Positions 16,001-23,274 of a DNA stretch of 29,196 nt are shown here, in pieces. Source of the DNA: Mucilaginibacter sp. UBA5151 (GTDB lineage: Bacteria > Bacteroidota > Bacteroidia > Sphingobacteriales > Sphingobacteriaceae). The stretch spans positions 2,371-31,566 of the forward strand of contig DHXR01000022.1 of assembly GCA_002413785.1 (NCBI GenBank). Reading direction: 5' to 3'. Numbering within the stretch: the first letter of the stretch is position 1; the number at the start of each line of letters is the position of its first letter. Both the position numbers and the translations under genes were made by a program. The notes beneath the pieces are model-generated. The model saw only the letters and a list, made by a program, of their open reading frames with translations. It was not told the DNA's origin and made no database searches.

Positions 16001-16383
16001 GAGTTGCCCCTAACTACGATTCAAATACCGGCAAAGTACTTAATTACGGCGCATTACAATACGCGCCAAATGCAACTCCGGCTTTTGTGCAGGAGTATGC
16101 AAGCCAATATTATGGTGTTACCGAAGCCAACCTGATGAGCAAAACGTATGCTAAACTACGGGAAGTAACCGTTAATTATGATTTCCCTAAAAAATGGCTG
16201 CAAAAAACTTTTATAACAAAAGCTTCAGCTACTATTTACGGGCGTAACCTGTTATACTTCTATAAAAACCCTGAATTTAAGGATGTTGATTTAGACCAGT
16301 ATGCCAATTCAGCTACAGGCAACACAGGTTTGCAGTCGCCATCGGTACGCAGCTATGGCCTAAACATTAAACTTTCATTCTAA
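13084..16383 (+). CDS. SusC/RagA-type TonB-dependent outer-membrane transporter
   Basis: This is a 1099-aa TonB-dependent receptor. A signal peptide (residues 1-26, ending LLAQ) is followed by a CarboxypepD_reg-like domain (ISGTVTDETHQPVPGVNIRV, residues ~30-105). The SusC signature NEVVVTALGVKKETRRIGYA leads into the plug with YVVDGLPFN and ALYGSRATNGAIVITTKKG. The C-terminal ~850 residues are a beta-barrel ending in KLSF with the terminal Phe needed for BAM assembly. The length is usual for SusC. It is followed 13 bp later by SusD, the standard pair for importing oligomeric or bulky ligands. Flanking phosphonate-catabolic and phosphodiesterase genes point to a phosphonate-bearing ligand rather than plain glycan. 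A candidate operator and -7 element lie upstream. Confidence 0.93.
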   Translation: MKQTYTKLRTLVTVMLFCFAPAILLAQSKISGTVTDETHQPVPGVNIRVTGSKQGGITDVKGRYVISANKGQTITFSFIGYDTQSIVVDGDAVIDVTLKPNSKSLNEVVVTALGVKKETRRIGYAIQSVNGEDLTTARDPNPINGLIGKVAGLQIGATSEILGVPNVTIRGYTVSLYVVDGLPFNSDTFDLSPDDIETYTVLKGPAAAALYGSRATNGAIVITTKKGDKNKKGLTVDINSSTVMNKGFVAFPRIQNSFGPGENTFYTFVDGKGGAPGGVDSDYDVWGPYFGGQLIPQYDSPVVNGVRQGTPWTARGANNLANFLQTGYQTNNNVAITSNGDNYNIRFSASQQHQTSYIPSQYLDIANANVYASFNPTPRLKFEASLDFNRQSTDDFPDVQYGPNSILYNMAIWTGADWNVNAPDIKAIWQPGKIGVQSNFEEYTRYHNPYFLTSVWTRGHYKNDVYGYLSGNFKIDNHLNVTLKNQIDTYNLLRTEDMPFSAHPYGREGNQGDYREDRRDLFDNNTLLTLNYDYTINHFLNLSGLVGSNLRSFKYNSSWVSTDYLNVPGVYAFSNSKNAIQATSFNSAQLQLSEFASLDASFGKYATLSGTIRNEYSSSFQQPTRYLYPSLSAATVISDYIKLPDFISFLKARFSYANIRADETSPTIGPAPFSSITAFGGSTGPSLFNNPLGYGTTYNSPYNGPTYALNTSYSIAKPYNSQAAGYGPNSLYANGITTATRVNYEEGFDIKFLQNRLGLSGTAFQYIDGPQILANPISTATGYNTEYINALITKNTGYELSLTGTPIKDLGGFGWDVLVNWSTYKQIYSELPPNQGVYNTFFKKGDRTDTYYGSAFVRTPQGQIINGSNGEPLVNPVPQNLGHMGADYNWSVYNKVHYKSLSLGFQFDGSVGGVTSDYVHNKTMRGGSNALTAEGALGAARYQDWKNFPANNITPNAAYTGSYVGQGVQLSNGVAPNYDSNTGKVLNYGALQYAPNATPAFVQEYASQYYGVTEANLMSKTYAKLREVTVNYDFPKKWLQKTFITKASATIYGRNLLYFYKNPEFKDVDLDQYANSATGNTGLQSPSVRSYGLNIKLSF

Positions 16384-16396
16384 TTAAAATTGGATA

Positions 16397-17980
16397 ATGA
16401 TCATGAAAAATATATTAAGAATTTATTTACTGCCGGTACTATTGGTATTGACAGTAAGCAGTTGTAAAAAAACTTTTGAGGACAGGTCTCAAAACCATAA
16501 TGTACCTACAAGCGTACCTGCATCATTGCTATTAAATGGTGTATTAAACACCATGGTTGATTTTCCGGATGGTTCTTCTGAAATATGGAGCCAGTATTAT
16601 ATCTATAATTATAACTACTACGGTAACAACACCTACGATTTTGGTTCAGGTGATAATTATTACCTCACCCTTAAAAACGTATTGTTAATGGAACAGCAGG
16701 CTATAAAAGCAGGTTCGCCGGCACTTAATCCATACAGTGCGCTTGGAAAATTTTTCAGGGCTTATTTTTTTAGCAAAATGAGTTTGGAAATGGGTGATAT
16801 CCCTATGACACAGGCTTTACAGGGCCTTGCTAACCTCAAGCCGGCTTATGATACGCAAAAGGCGGTTATGATACAGTCGTTAGCCTGGTTAGAGAGTGCC
16901 AACGCTGATTTAACTACCCTTATTGCAGCAGGTGGAAATTCGCTGAGCGGCGATATGTTTTTTAACGGCGACTTAACCAAATGGCAAAAAACTGTAAATA
17001 CATACAGAATAAGGTTGTTATTAGAATTGAGCAAGAAATCAGCAGATGCCGATTTGAATGTACCTGCACAGTTTGCCTCAATATTGGGCGCCCCTGCAAA
17101 GTACCCTTTGATGCAAAGTTCGGATGATAACCTGCAATATGTTTTTCTTTACCCAACTAACTATTATCCGCAAACCCCTGATAATTTTGGTCAAAACGGA
17201 TCAAGGCAAAACATGTCCCAAACTTATGTTAGTTTGCTTACACAGTTTCAGGATCCCCGGGTTTTTGTAACTGCTGAACCTGCACGTCATTTAGTTGATG
17301 ACCTTCACCAAAGCCCTACAGCTTTCGCATCATTTGCAGGTGCCGACCCTGGATTGGATTTGGGAACCATGTACGCTAACGCCGGTTTGCAATATTACTC
17401 ATTCCTTAGCAGGAAGCGTTATTATTCAACCTACACTGGCGAGCCAAGCATTCAAATAGGTTACCCTGAACTGATGTTCAATATTGCCGAAGGTATCAAC
17501 CGCGGCTGGGCGACCGGTAATGCTGAAACCTATTATGTTGCAGGTATACAGGCATCAATGGCTTATTACAATATCCCAACTACAGGTTCATTTACTGCCT
17601 ATTTTTACCGTCCTGGTTCTACCAGCACTGCAAACATAGGCAATTATGATACTTATCCCATAACTACCAACTGGGCTGCTTACTATGCGCAAACAGCGGT
17701 AAAATATGCAGGCAGCGCAACCGGTTTAACGCAAATATTACAACAAAGGTACCTGGCGCTGTTCCGTCACTCAGGTTTGGAGTCGTACTTTACTTATCGC
17801 AGAACTGGTGTGCCAACGTTTACTACAGGCCCCGGTACTGATAATGGTCAGCGTATTGCATGGCGTTTTCAATATCCTTCAAGCGAGCGTACAGCCAACA
17901 CTACCAATTACAATGCTGCACTTACCAGCCAGTACGGTGGTAATGATGACATTAACGGTGTAATGTGGATACTTAAATAA
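16397..17980 (+). CDS. SusD-like nutrient-binding outer-membrane lipoprotein
   Basis: This is a 527-aa surface lipoprotein partnering SusC. The leader LLPVLLVLTVSSCKK carries a lipobox with Cys23. A second in-frame ATG (16403) two codons in would serve equally well. The sequence fits the SusD-like_2 group (PF12771): an N-terminal TPR-rich region (ALGKFFRAYFFSKMSLEMGDIPM), the PELMFNIAEGINRGW helix, and a C-terminal YFTYRRTGVPTF followed by an RIAWRFQYPSSE-type end. The family caps the SusC barrel and delivers ligand. An intrinsic terminator follows at 18018-18055, so susCD likely form their own transcript. Confidence 0.92.
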   Translation: MIMKNILRIYLLPVLLVLTVSSCKKTFEDRSQNHNVPTSVPASLLLNGVLNTMVDFPDGSSEIWSQYYIYNYNYYGNNTYDFGSGDNYYLTLKNVLLMEQQAIKAGSPALNPYSALGKFFRAYFFSKMSLEMGDIPMTQALQGLANLKPAYDTQKAVMIQSLAWLESANADLTTLIAAGGNSLSGDMFFNGDLTKWQKTVNTYRIRLLLELSKKSADADLNVPAQFASILGAPAKYPLMQSSDDNLQYVFLYPTNYYPQTPDNFGQNGSRQNMSQTYVSLLTQFQDPRVFVTAEPARHLVDDLHQSPTAFASFAGADPGLDLGTMYANAGLQYYSFLSRKRYYSTYTGEPSIQIGYPELMFNIAEGINRGWATGNAETYYVAGIQASMAYYNIPTTGSFTAYFYRPGSTSTANIGNYDTYPITTNWAAYYAQTAVKYAGSATGLTQILQQRYLALFRHSGLESYFTYRRTGVPTFTTGPGTDNGQRIAWRFQYPSSERTANTTNYNAALTSQYGGNDDINGVMWILK

Positions 17981-18017
17981 TGCGTATTTTTTTTAAAATA
18001 CCAACAAGTTAAATTTG

Positions 18018-18055
18018 AATAAAGGCGGGGGTAATTCTCCGCCTTTATTTTTGTT
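18018..18055 (+). terminator. Intrinsic terminator after susD
   Basis: An 11-bp stem (AATAAAGGCGG / CCGCCTTTATT, 18018-18028 and 18039-18049) with a 10-nt loop is followed by a T-rich tail. It lies 38 bp after the susD stop and separates susCD from the phosphoesterase gene. Confidence 0.88.
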
Positions 18056-18109
18056 AAAAATATTACGGTAAAATATTAGTTTTAATAATTAATTGATAAA
18101 TAGCATAAC

Positions 18110-20830
18110 ATGGTCAGAAAATTTTTATTATCGGCTGCGTTGGGGTTCAGCGCCGTTGCAGGTGTATTTGCCCAACAGCAAGCTGTTGTTTTGCAGGTGC
18201 CTGGTGTAAACCAGTTTTGTAAAATTAACCTGCAGGGCGTATCTGTACTGCCAAGCGGCCGTTATGTAACACCGGCCGGGCAAATGGTGCGCATTACGCA
18301 CGATCCCTTTGGTTTATCCATATCACCCGACGGCAAAAAGGCAATTACGCTGCATAACGGCGTAATTACCCTTATTGATCTGGCATCAATGGATGCGGTA
18401 AGGATGCCGTCGTATGATAAAAAAATTGTTTCCCCTATTCAGGACGGCTCATTTTTAGGCGTTGCCTTTGCACCCGATTCAAAAACTGTTTACCTGAGCG
18501 GCGGCAATAACGGGGCAATTATTGTTTATGATACAGAAAAGCTGCGGATGGTGGATTCCTTATCCCTGAACGGTAAAATTAACGGCAAAGATTATGAAGA
18601 CAGCTTTACATCTGACCTTTTACTGAACGAAACCAACAATGAATTACTGGCATTGGACCGCGGCAATTTCAGGCTTGTACGTATCAGTCTGGCTTCAAAA
18701 ACAATTACAGCGTCCATACCGGCAGGAAGGCAGCCGTTCGGCCTGTCGCTTAGCCCGGATAAAAAAACAGCCTTTGTAGCCAACGTGGGCATGTATTCGT
18801 ATCCGCTGATTATCGGTGCAACCCCTCAAAATGCCGATTCGATAATGATTACCCATCATCCTTATGGGGATAATACCAAAGAATCTATAGAGGGAACGGT
18901 TGTTGAAGGCAGGCAAATCCCCGGTGTGGGCAGCCCTTTATCTCCCGAGGCGATGAGCGTTTTTACTATTGACCTGGCTACAAATCAAATCATCAATAAG
19001 TTTAAAACAGGTTACCAGATAGGGCAGATGATTGAAGGAGCGGAGGTTACGGGCGGCGCAAGCCCGAATTCAATAGCTGTTGGCAGTCAGTATGCTTATG
19101 TTACCAATGCAACCAATGACAATATTACCATTATTGATTATAAGAATAACAAGCTGTCAGGCGATATCCCGATAACGGTTGATAAAAGAATTGACCACTA
19201 CCGGGGCCTGCTGCCATTTGGCATTTGTTTAAGCAAAGACGAAAAAACGCTTTATGTTGCACTGCTTGGTTTTAACGCAGTTGCCGTTATTGATGTGCCG
19301 TCAAAAACCACCAAAGGCCTTATCCCAACCGGCTGGGGCCCTTCAAGGGTAAGGTTATCAGCCGGTGAAAAAGAATTGTACATTACATCGTGCCGGGGCC
19401 TGGGGGCGGGGCCTAACGGGGGCAAAGGGTTTGTAAAGCCGCCGCAGGGAACGTATATCGGCGATATTCAGCTGGGCCTTTTTCAAAAACTTCAGACACC
19501 CGATTCCGCGCAGTTAGCGCAATATACAACCAGGGTAATTGATAATACTTTTACAAGTAAAACAATTACCGCCGATCCTGAAAATCCCTTGCCTGCCCTG
19601 CCTGGTTTAACGCCTACGCCCATTAAATACATAGTTTACATCACTAAAGAAAACAGGACTTACGATGAGGTTTTAGGGCAATTAAAAAATGCCGATGGCG
19701 ACAGCACGCTGGCAAGGTTTGGCGTACATTGCGAATATACCTTGCCCGACGCCCTGATGGTGAAATTGCCGGGGCTTAATGTATCGCCCAACCACATCAA
19801 AGCTGCACAGCAATTCGCCTTTTCCGACAATTATTACTGCGACAGCGATGCGTCTATCCACGGCCATCACTGGATGCTGGGTGTTATCCCCAATGAATGG
19901 GTGGAAGCAAACTCAAACGTAAGTAAAACCGCCAAATTATTTTCGGATGCGCCGGGACGGCGTTTCCCGGGATCAACCGGGAGTATGGACCCGGAAGATT
20001 ACGCTGAACGGGGCGGCTTATGGGAAGCGATGGAACGCAGCCATGTTGAGTTTTACAACTTTGGCGAGGGAAACGAAACCGCGCATAACCGCGAAGAATG
20101 GACGGATACCTTAACAGGATCGGGCCATTTGGTAATGGTGCCCATGCAAAAGGCCTTATATCCGCGTACCAGCCATAATTACGCAGGGTTTAATACCAAT
20201 ATACCCGACCAGTTCAGGATGGACCAGTTTGAGGGCGAGTTTACCAGAATGTGGATAAACGGCAAAGAGAAAATGCCTGCCCTGATAACCATGCAGGTGC
20301 CAAACGACCATACGGCCGACAAAAGGGCAAAAGACGGCTACCCGATGAAGCAGTCGTACATGGCAGATAACGACCTTGCGCTGGGGCGGATACTGCATTT
20401 CCTGTCGCGCACCAAATACTGGAAAAATATGCTGGTTATTGTAACCGAAGATGATCCTCAGGGCGGGGTTGACCACATTGATGCGCATAGGTCAATTTTA
20501 ATGCTGGCAGGCCCTTATGTAAAAAAAGGCTATGTGAGCCATACCCATGCCAATTTTGGGGCCATATTAAAAACAATATACAATATACTGGATGTGCCGT
20601 ATGTAAACCAGTACGATGCAACCGGTACGCTCTTAACTGACTTTTTTACCAATAAGCCCGATTTTACACCTTATACTTTTGTGAGAAGCGATACCAGGAT
20701 ATTCGATCCGCAAAAAGCAATGTCGAGGTATAATAAAACGATTGACTGGCGCAAAATTGAAAAAGGCCCCGACATGGATGATGAAGACCATGAACGCCGG
20801 GAGCGCAATAGCCAGGAAAAAGATCATTAA
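18110..20830 (+). CDS. Secreted YncE-like beta-propeller / phosphoesterase fusion
   Basis: This is a 906-aa exported two-domain protein. The signal peptide is MVRKFLLSAALGFSAVAGVF then AQ. Residues ~60-450 are a seven-bladed YncE-type propeller with repeated blades such as LSISPDGKKAITLHNG, LSLSPDKKTAFVANVG and ICLSKDEKTLYVALLG. Residues ~500-870 are an alkaline-phosphatase-superfamily phosphoesterase (PF04185-like, phospholipase C/acid phosphatase). It shows YITKENRTYDEVLG, FSDNYYCDSDASIHGH, VPNDHTAD and TEDDPQGGVDHIDAHRS, which supply the expected metal ligands and nucleophile region. The C-terminus is highly charged. A GDPD gene follows 32 bp downstream. In this locus it plausibly hydrolyses a phospho- or phosphono-ester outside the cytoplasm to release the headgroup. 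The ligand of the propeller is unknown. Confidence 0.85.
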   Translation: MVRKFLLSAALGFSAVAGVFAQQQAVVLQVPGVNQFCKINLQGVSVLPSGRYVTPAGQMVRITHDPFGLSISPDGKKAITLHNGVITLIDLASMDAVRMPSYDKKIVSPIQDGSFLGVAFAPDSKTVYLSGGNNGAIIVYDTEKLRMVDSLSLNGKINGKDYEDSFTSDLLLNETNNELLALDRGNFRLVRISLASKTITASIPAGRQPFGLSLSPDKKTAFVANVGMYSYPLIIGATPQNADSIMITHHPYGDNTKESIEGTVVEGRQIPGVGSPLSPEAMSVFTIDLATNQIINKFKTGYQIGQMIEGAEVTGGASPNSIAVGSQYAYVTNATNDNITIIDYKNNKLSGDIPITVDKRIDHYRGLLPFGICLSKDEKTLYVALLGFNAVAVIDVPSKTTKGLIPTGWGPSRVRLSAGEKELYITSCRGLGAGPNGGKGFVKPPQGTYIGDIQLGLFQKLQTPDSAQLAQYTTRVIDNTFTSKTITADPENPLPALPGLTPTPIKYIVYITKENRTYDEVLGQLKNADGDSTLARFGVHCEYTLPDALMVKLPGLNVSPNHIKAAQQFAFSDNYYCDSDASIHGHHWMLGVIPNEWVEANSNVSKTAKLFSDAPGRRFPGSTGSMDPEDYAERGGLWEAMERSHVEFYNFGEGNETAHNREEWTDTLTGSGHLVMVPMQKALYPRTSHNYAGFNTNIPDQFRMDQFEGEFTRMWINGKEKMPALITMQVPNDHTADKRAKDGYPMKQSYMADNDLALGRILHFLSRTKYWKNMLVIVTEDDPQGGVDHIDAHRSILMLAGPYVKKGYVSHTHANFGAILKTIYNILDVPYVNQYDATGTLLTDFFTNKPDFTPYTFVRSDTRIFDPQKAMSRYNKTIDWRKIEKGPDMDDEDHERRERNSQEKDH

Positions 20831-20862
20831 CTAACGAAATAAGTTTATTATCAGATAATACT

Positions 20863-21681
20863 ATGAAATTTACAACTATAATCCCTGTTCTGCTTTTTAC
20901 GCTGTTTAATACAGCTTATCAGCCCAATCCGGTACCAAAGGCAAAACATAAATTCATTGTTATAGCTCACCGGGGCGACCATACCATCTACCCCGAAAAT
21001 ACGCTGAAAGCATACGAACAGGCCATAAAGAACGGCGCGGATTATATTGAAATTGACCTGCGTACTACCAGCGACGGAAAGCTGGTTAGCATGCACGACG
21101 GCAGTGTAAACCGCATGACCGACGGCAAAGGGCTGATAAAGGATTTAACCCTTGAACAGATTGAAAATTTAAAGGTAAGTGTTAAAAACAAACCCGATAC
21201 GGCAACCTACCGTGTACCTACATTTGAGCAGATATTAAAACTTTGCCGCAACAAGATCCATATTTATATTGATTTTAAAGATGCGGGGGCAGCAGCTACC
21301 TATACTATGCTGAAGCAATACCACATGGAAAAACAGGTGCTGGTTTACATTAATGCACCTTCGCAACTTACCGACTGGCGTAAAAGCGTTCGGCAAATGC
21401 CATTGATGCTGAGCCTGCCCGATAGTGTGAAAGATACCGAATCTATGCGAAAGTTTATTGATGAATACCGCCCCGATGTGCTTGATGGCAGCTATGATGA
21501 TTATAACAACCAGATGGTTGCATTTGCCAATACCATAGGTGTGCCTGCATGGCCGGATGCGCAAGGCCATGGTGAAGGCCCGCAGGTTTGGGATAAGGCA
21601 ATTGCTATGGGTTTAAAAGGTTTGCAAACCGATAATCCGCCTGCTTTGGTGAAATATTTGGAACAAAAGGGGTTAAGATAG
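20863..21681 (+). CDS. Exported glycerophosphodiester phosphodiesterase
   Basis: This is a 272-aa GDPD-family TIM-barrel enzyme that cleaves glycerophosphodiesters to sn-glycerol-3-phosphate and alcohol. An N-terminal hydrophobic signal (MKFTTIIPVLLFTLFNTAYQ) indicates export. Catalytic and metal residues are visible: IAHRGD (His36, Arg37), YPENT (Glu45), IEIDLRTTSDG (Glu63, Asp65) and MHDGSVNRMTDG (His78). QTDNPPALVKYL closes the barrel as usual. It follows the propeller/phosphoesterase gene by 32 bp on the same strand, probably co-transcribed. Together the two could strip headgroups from phospholipids or phosphonolipids, which fits the aminophosphonate genes upstream. Simple glycerophosphodiester scavenging for phosphate is the alternative. 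Confidence 0.92.
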   Translation: MKFTTIIPVLLFTLFNTAYQPNPVPKAKHKFIVIAHRGDHTIYPENTLKAYEQAIKNGADYIEIDLRTTSDGKLVSMHDGSVNRMTDGKGLIKDLTLEQIENLKVSVKNKPDTATYRVPTFEQILKLCRNKIHIYIDFKDAGAAATYTMLKQYHMEKQVLVYINAPSQLTDWRKSVRQMPLMLSLPDSVKDTESMRKFIDEYRPDVLDGSYDDYNNQMVAFANTIGVPAWPDAQGHGEGPQVWDKAIAMGLKGLQTDNPPALVKYLEQKGLR

Positions 21682-21692
21682 CAACCGTTTGG

Positions 21693-21941
21693 CAGGGAAA
21701 TCGCTTTTAAATAATTAAAGCTTAAGGTACCCTATGCCGATGTGAAATTCATCAGCTATTCATGCCCCGTGAGGGGCTACCCGTTTGTAGAAAAAGAAAT
21801 CACAACAAAATATTACCCCGTTCAGGGGTTACCCATTCGCGAAGGGTAGCCCCTGAACGGGGCAATTGTTTGGTGGGTAATCAAATGCTACAAACGGGTA
21901 GCCCCTCACGGGGCATTCGCTTTTTAAAAGCGATTTCCCTG
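21693..21941. repeat. 249-bp element of three nested inverted repeats
   Basis: Outer arms (19 bp, CAGGGAAATCGCTTTTAAA) lie at 21693-21711 and 21923-21941. Middle arms (29 bp, perfect, containing GCCCCGTGAGGGGCTACCCG) lie at 21762-21790 and 21888-21916. Inner arms (23 bp, two mismatches) lie at 21812-21834 and 21844-21866 around TTCGCGAA. The whole stretch is nearly self-complementary, with further small hairpins CCCC-GTGA-GGGG inside the arms. No protein is plausible here. It may be a non-autonomous mobile or REP-like element, or a strong bidirectional transcript end between the GDPD gene and the convergent membrane-protein pair. Confidence 0.85.
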
Positions 21942-22054
21942 AACCCTTTGTTAACTACGCAGTAATGTCAGATATTTATCTTTATAAAAAAATTGAGCTA
22001 TGTCTAATCGCAGAAAAAACCTTATTTGTTCTGATCGGCTTGCCGGTTAAATAG

Positions 22055-22420
22055 CTACCTTTCTTCCACCAAAGCCTTATTCATCACAAAATAAAAAAAC
22101 AGACCTCCAAAAATATAAAGCAGTACATCTAACCGGTCGGCGGTATATTTTTTTGATAATAATGGCAATAAGCCTTCAAACACCAGGCTCACATAAATTA
22201 CAATAAAAATTACGTACCGCGGCGCAAGCACATAATAATTGTTTTTGATGATAAATACCCTTTGAAACCAAAGTGCCAGGTTGGCAATAACCGGTATGGC
22301 AAAGGCATCGTTAATATTACCGTTAACGTAAGGCAGCGGATGGCCAAGTTTACGGGTAGTAATTACCACTACCCACACGAGGCAGCCAATAATAAACCAT
22401 GGGTTAAGCAATGTTTTCAT
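22055..22420 (-). CDS. Small multi-spanning membrane protein
   Basis: This is a 121-aa protein with four hydrophobic segments (about residues 5-21, 35-53, 66-86 and 97-116). It is of a type often labelled magnesium citrate secondary transporter in Bacteroidetes databases, although no transport motif is evident to me. Its ATG directly follows the stop of the zinc-ribbon gene with no gap, so the two are translationally coupled. Function unknown. Confidence 0.72.
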   Translation of the reverse strand: MKTLLNPWFIIGCLVWVVVITTRKLGHPLPYVNGNINDAFAIPVIANLALWFQRVFIIKNNYYVLAPRYVIFIVIYVSLVFEGLLPLLSKKYTADRLDVLLYIFGGLFFYFVMNKALVEER

Positions 22421-22735
22421 TCAGCCGGTAATTAAGCTTAACAATACCAGCAATAAGGTAACGAAAATAAAAAAAGCGATCTGCACATAATAGGCCAGCC
22501 AGCGCACCTGGTTTAAAATGCTTTTGAACCAGCGGGTTAGATCACCATCGCCCGGTTTTATAAAAAAATAATCGTTTTCTTTTAGTAATTCCTTGTTGAT
22601 CTGCCTTTCCACCTCGCGCGAGAAACGCTTCGGCTCCAAAAACCCGCCGCAATACAGGCAGCGGTCATCAACGTCGCCGTTCCATAAGGTCCACTCCCCG
22701 CAATGCGGACATTTAATTTCCCTAACCTGGCTCAT
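22421..22735 (-). CDS. Zinc-ribbon protein with C-terminal membrane anchor
   Basis: This is a 104-aa protein. The N-terminal zinc ribbon uses two CxxC knuckles, IKCPHCGEW (Cys9, Cys12) and DRCLYCGGF (Cys28, Cys31). A charged linker leads to one transmembrane helix at the C-terminus (YVQIAFFIFVTLLLVLLSLI). The pattern suits a tail-anchored inner-membrane protein with a cytoplasmic metal-binding domain. It is the first gene of a two-gene operon with the multi-spanning protein that starts immediately after it. No specific function can be assigned. Confidence 0.78.
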   Translation of the reverse strand: MSQVREIKCPHCGEWTLWNGDVDDRCLYCGGFLEPKRFSREVERQINKELLKENDYFFIKPGDGDLTRWFKSILNQVRWLAYYVQIAFFIFVTLLLVLLSLITG

Positions 22736-23274
22736 TATGTTGATCTGCTCATTAAATATAAAGGAAATGAGGCATTGAACCGCTTCACGAAGGATGCATG
22801 TAAAAAGGAGTGCTGAATAATGTTAAATGATCCGGCAATTTTTAAGGTGAATAGCCAGGGCAGACGCATTAAAATAAAGCTTAGAAGAAGGTCAAGGTGT
22901 TTTATTAAGTTGAGGAAAAGACCCCAATCGGGGTCAAATATCGGTAGAAAAACAGACCCGACAGATATTATGTGCCGTAGGTACAGAACCCCCGCCATGC
23001 ATTAGCGCGAATGCCGCTTCATTCGTTTCGTACCGATGGCACGCTAAATTTTTTTTAATTATTTTCTACCAATATTTAGCACCTGACGGCGCTTTTTTTA
23101 ATATTTTAGCTTGATTTCTTAGCCCGTGATAGCTTTTCGTTCGGAACGTTATCAGAATTGAATATTTTAATGCGTCTGCCCTGGGTGAATAGCGCGATTT
23201 TAAAAAGGATACCATTATAAAAGAGCTGAGAATTACTGTTTACACTCCCTTTTCTTACAGCAATAGTTATTAAG
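22736..23274. other. Gene-free region holding the MITE
   Basis: The 539 bp between the zinc-ribbon gene and the methyltransferase contain the MITE at 22856-23183 and short flanking stretches. Open frames crossing it run through the terminal repeats and show no protein-like features. Confidence 0.6.
22846..23193. mobile_element. 328-bp MITE with 21-bp TIRs and 10-bp target duplication
   Basis: The element spans 22856-23183. Its ends are perfect inverted repeats starting CAGGGCAGACGCATTAAAAT (22856-22876 and 23163-23183). It is flanked by the direct repeat GGTGAATAGC on both sides (22846-22855, 23184-23193), a perfect 10-bp target-site duplication. It encodes no transposase. TIRs starting CAGGGC with an 8-10-bp duplication fit the ISAs1 family as I recall it, so a full-length relative elsewhere probably mobilised it. 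The interior holds small hairpins such as GACCCC-AATC-GGGGTC. Confidence 0.88.

Noticed and set aside
21762..21965. 67-codon plus-strand open frame
   Set aside because: It runs entirely through the nested inverted-repeat element, so the amino-acid sequence is a by-product of the palindromes.
22735..22998. 87-codon open frame across the MITE boundary
   Set aside because: It crosses the MITE terminal repeat and target duplication, begins inside the element and lacks recognisable features beyond chance hydrophobicity.
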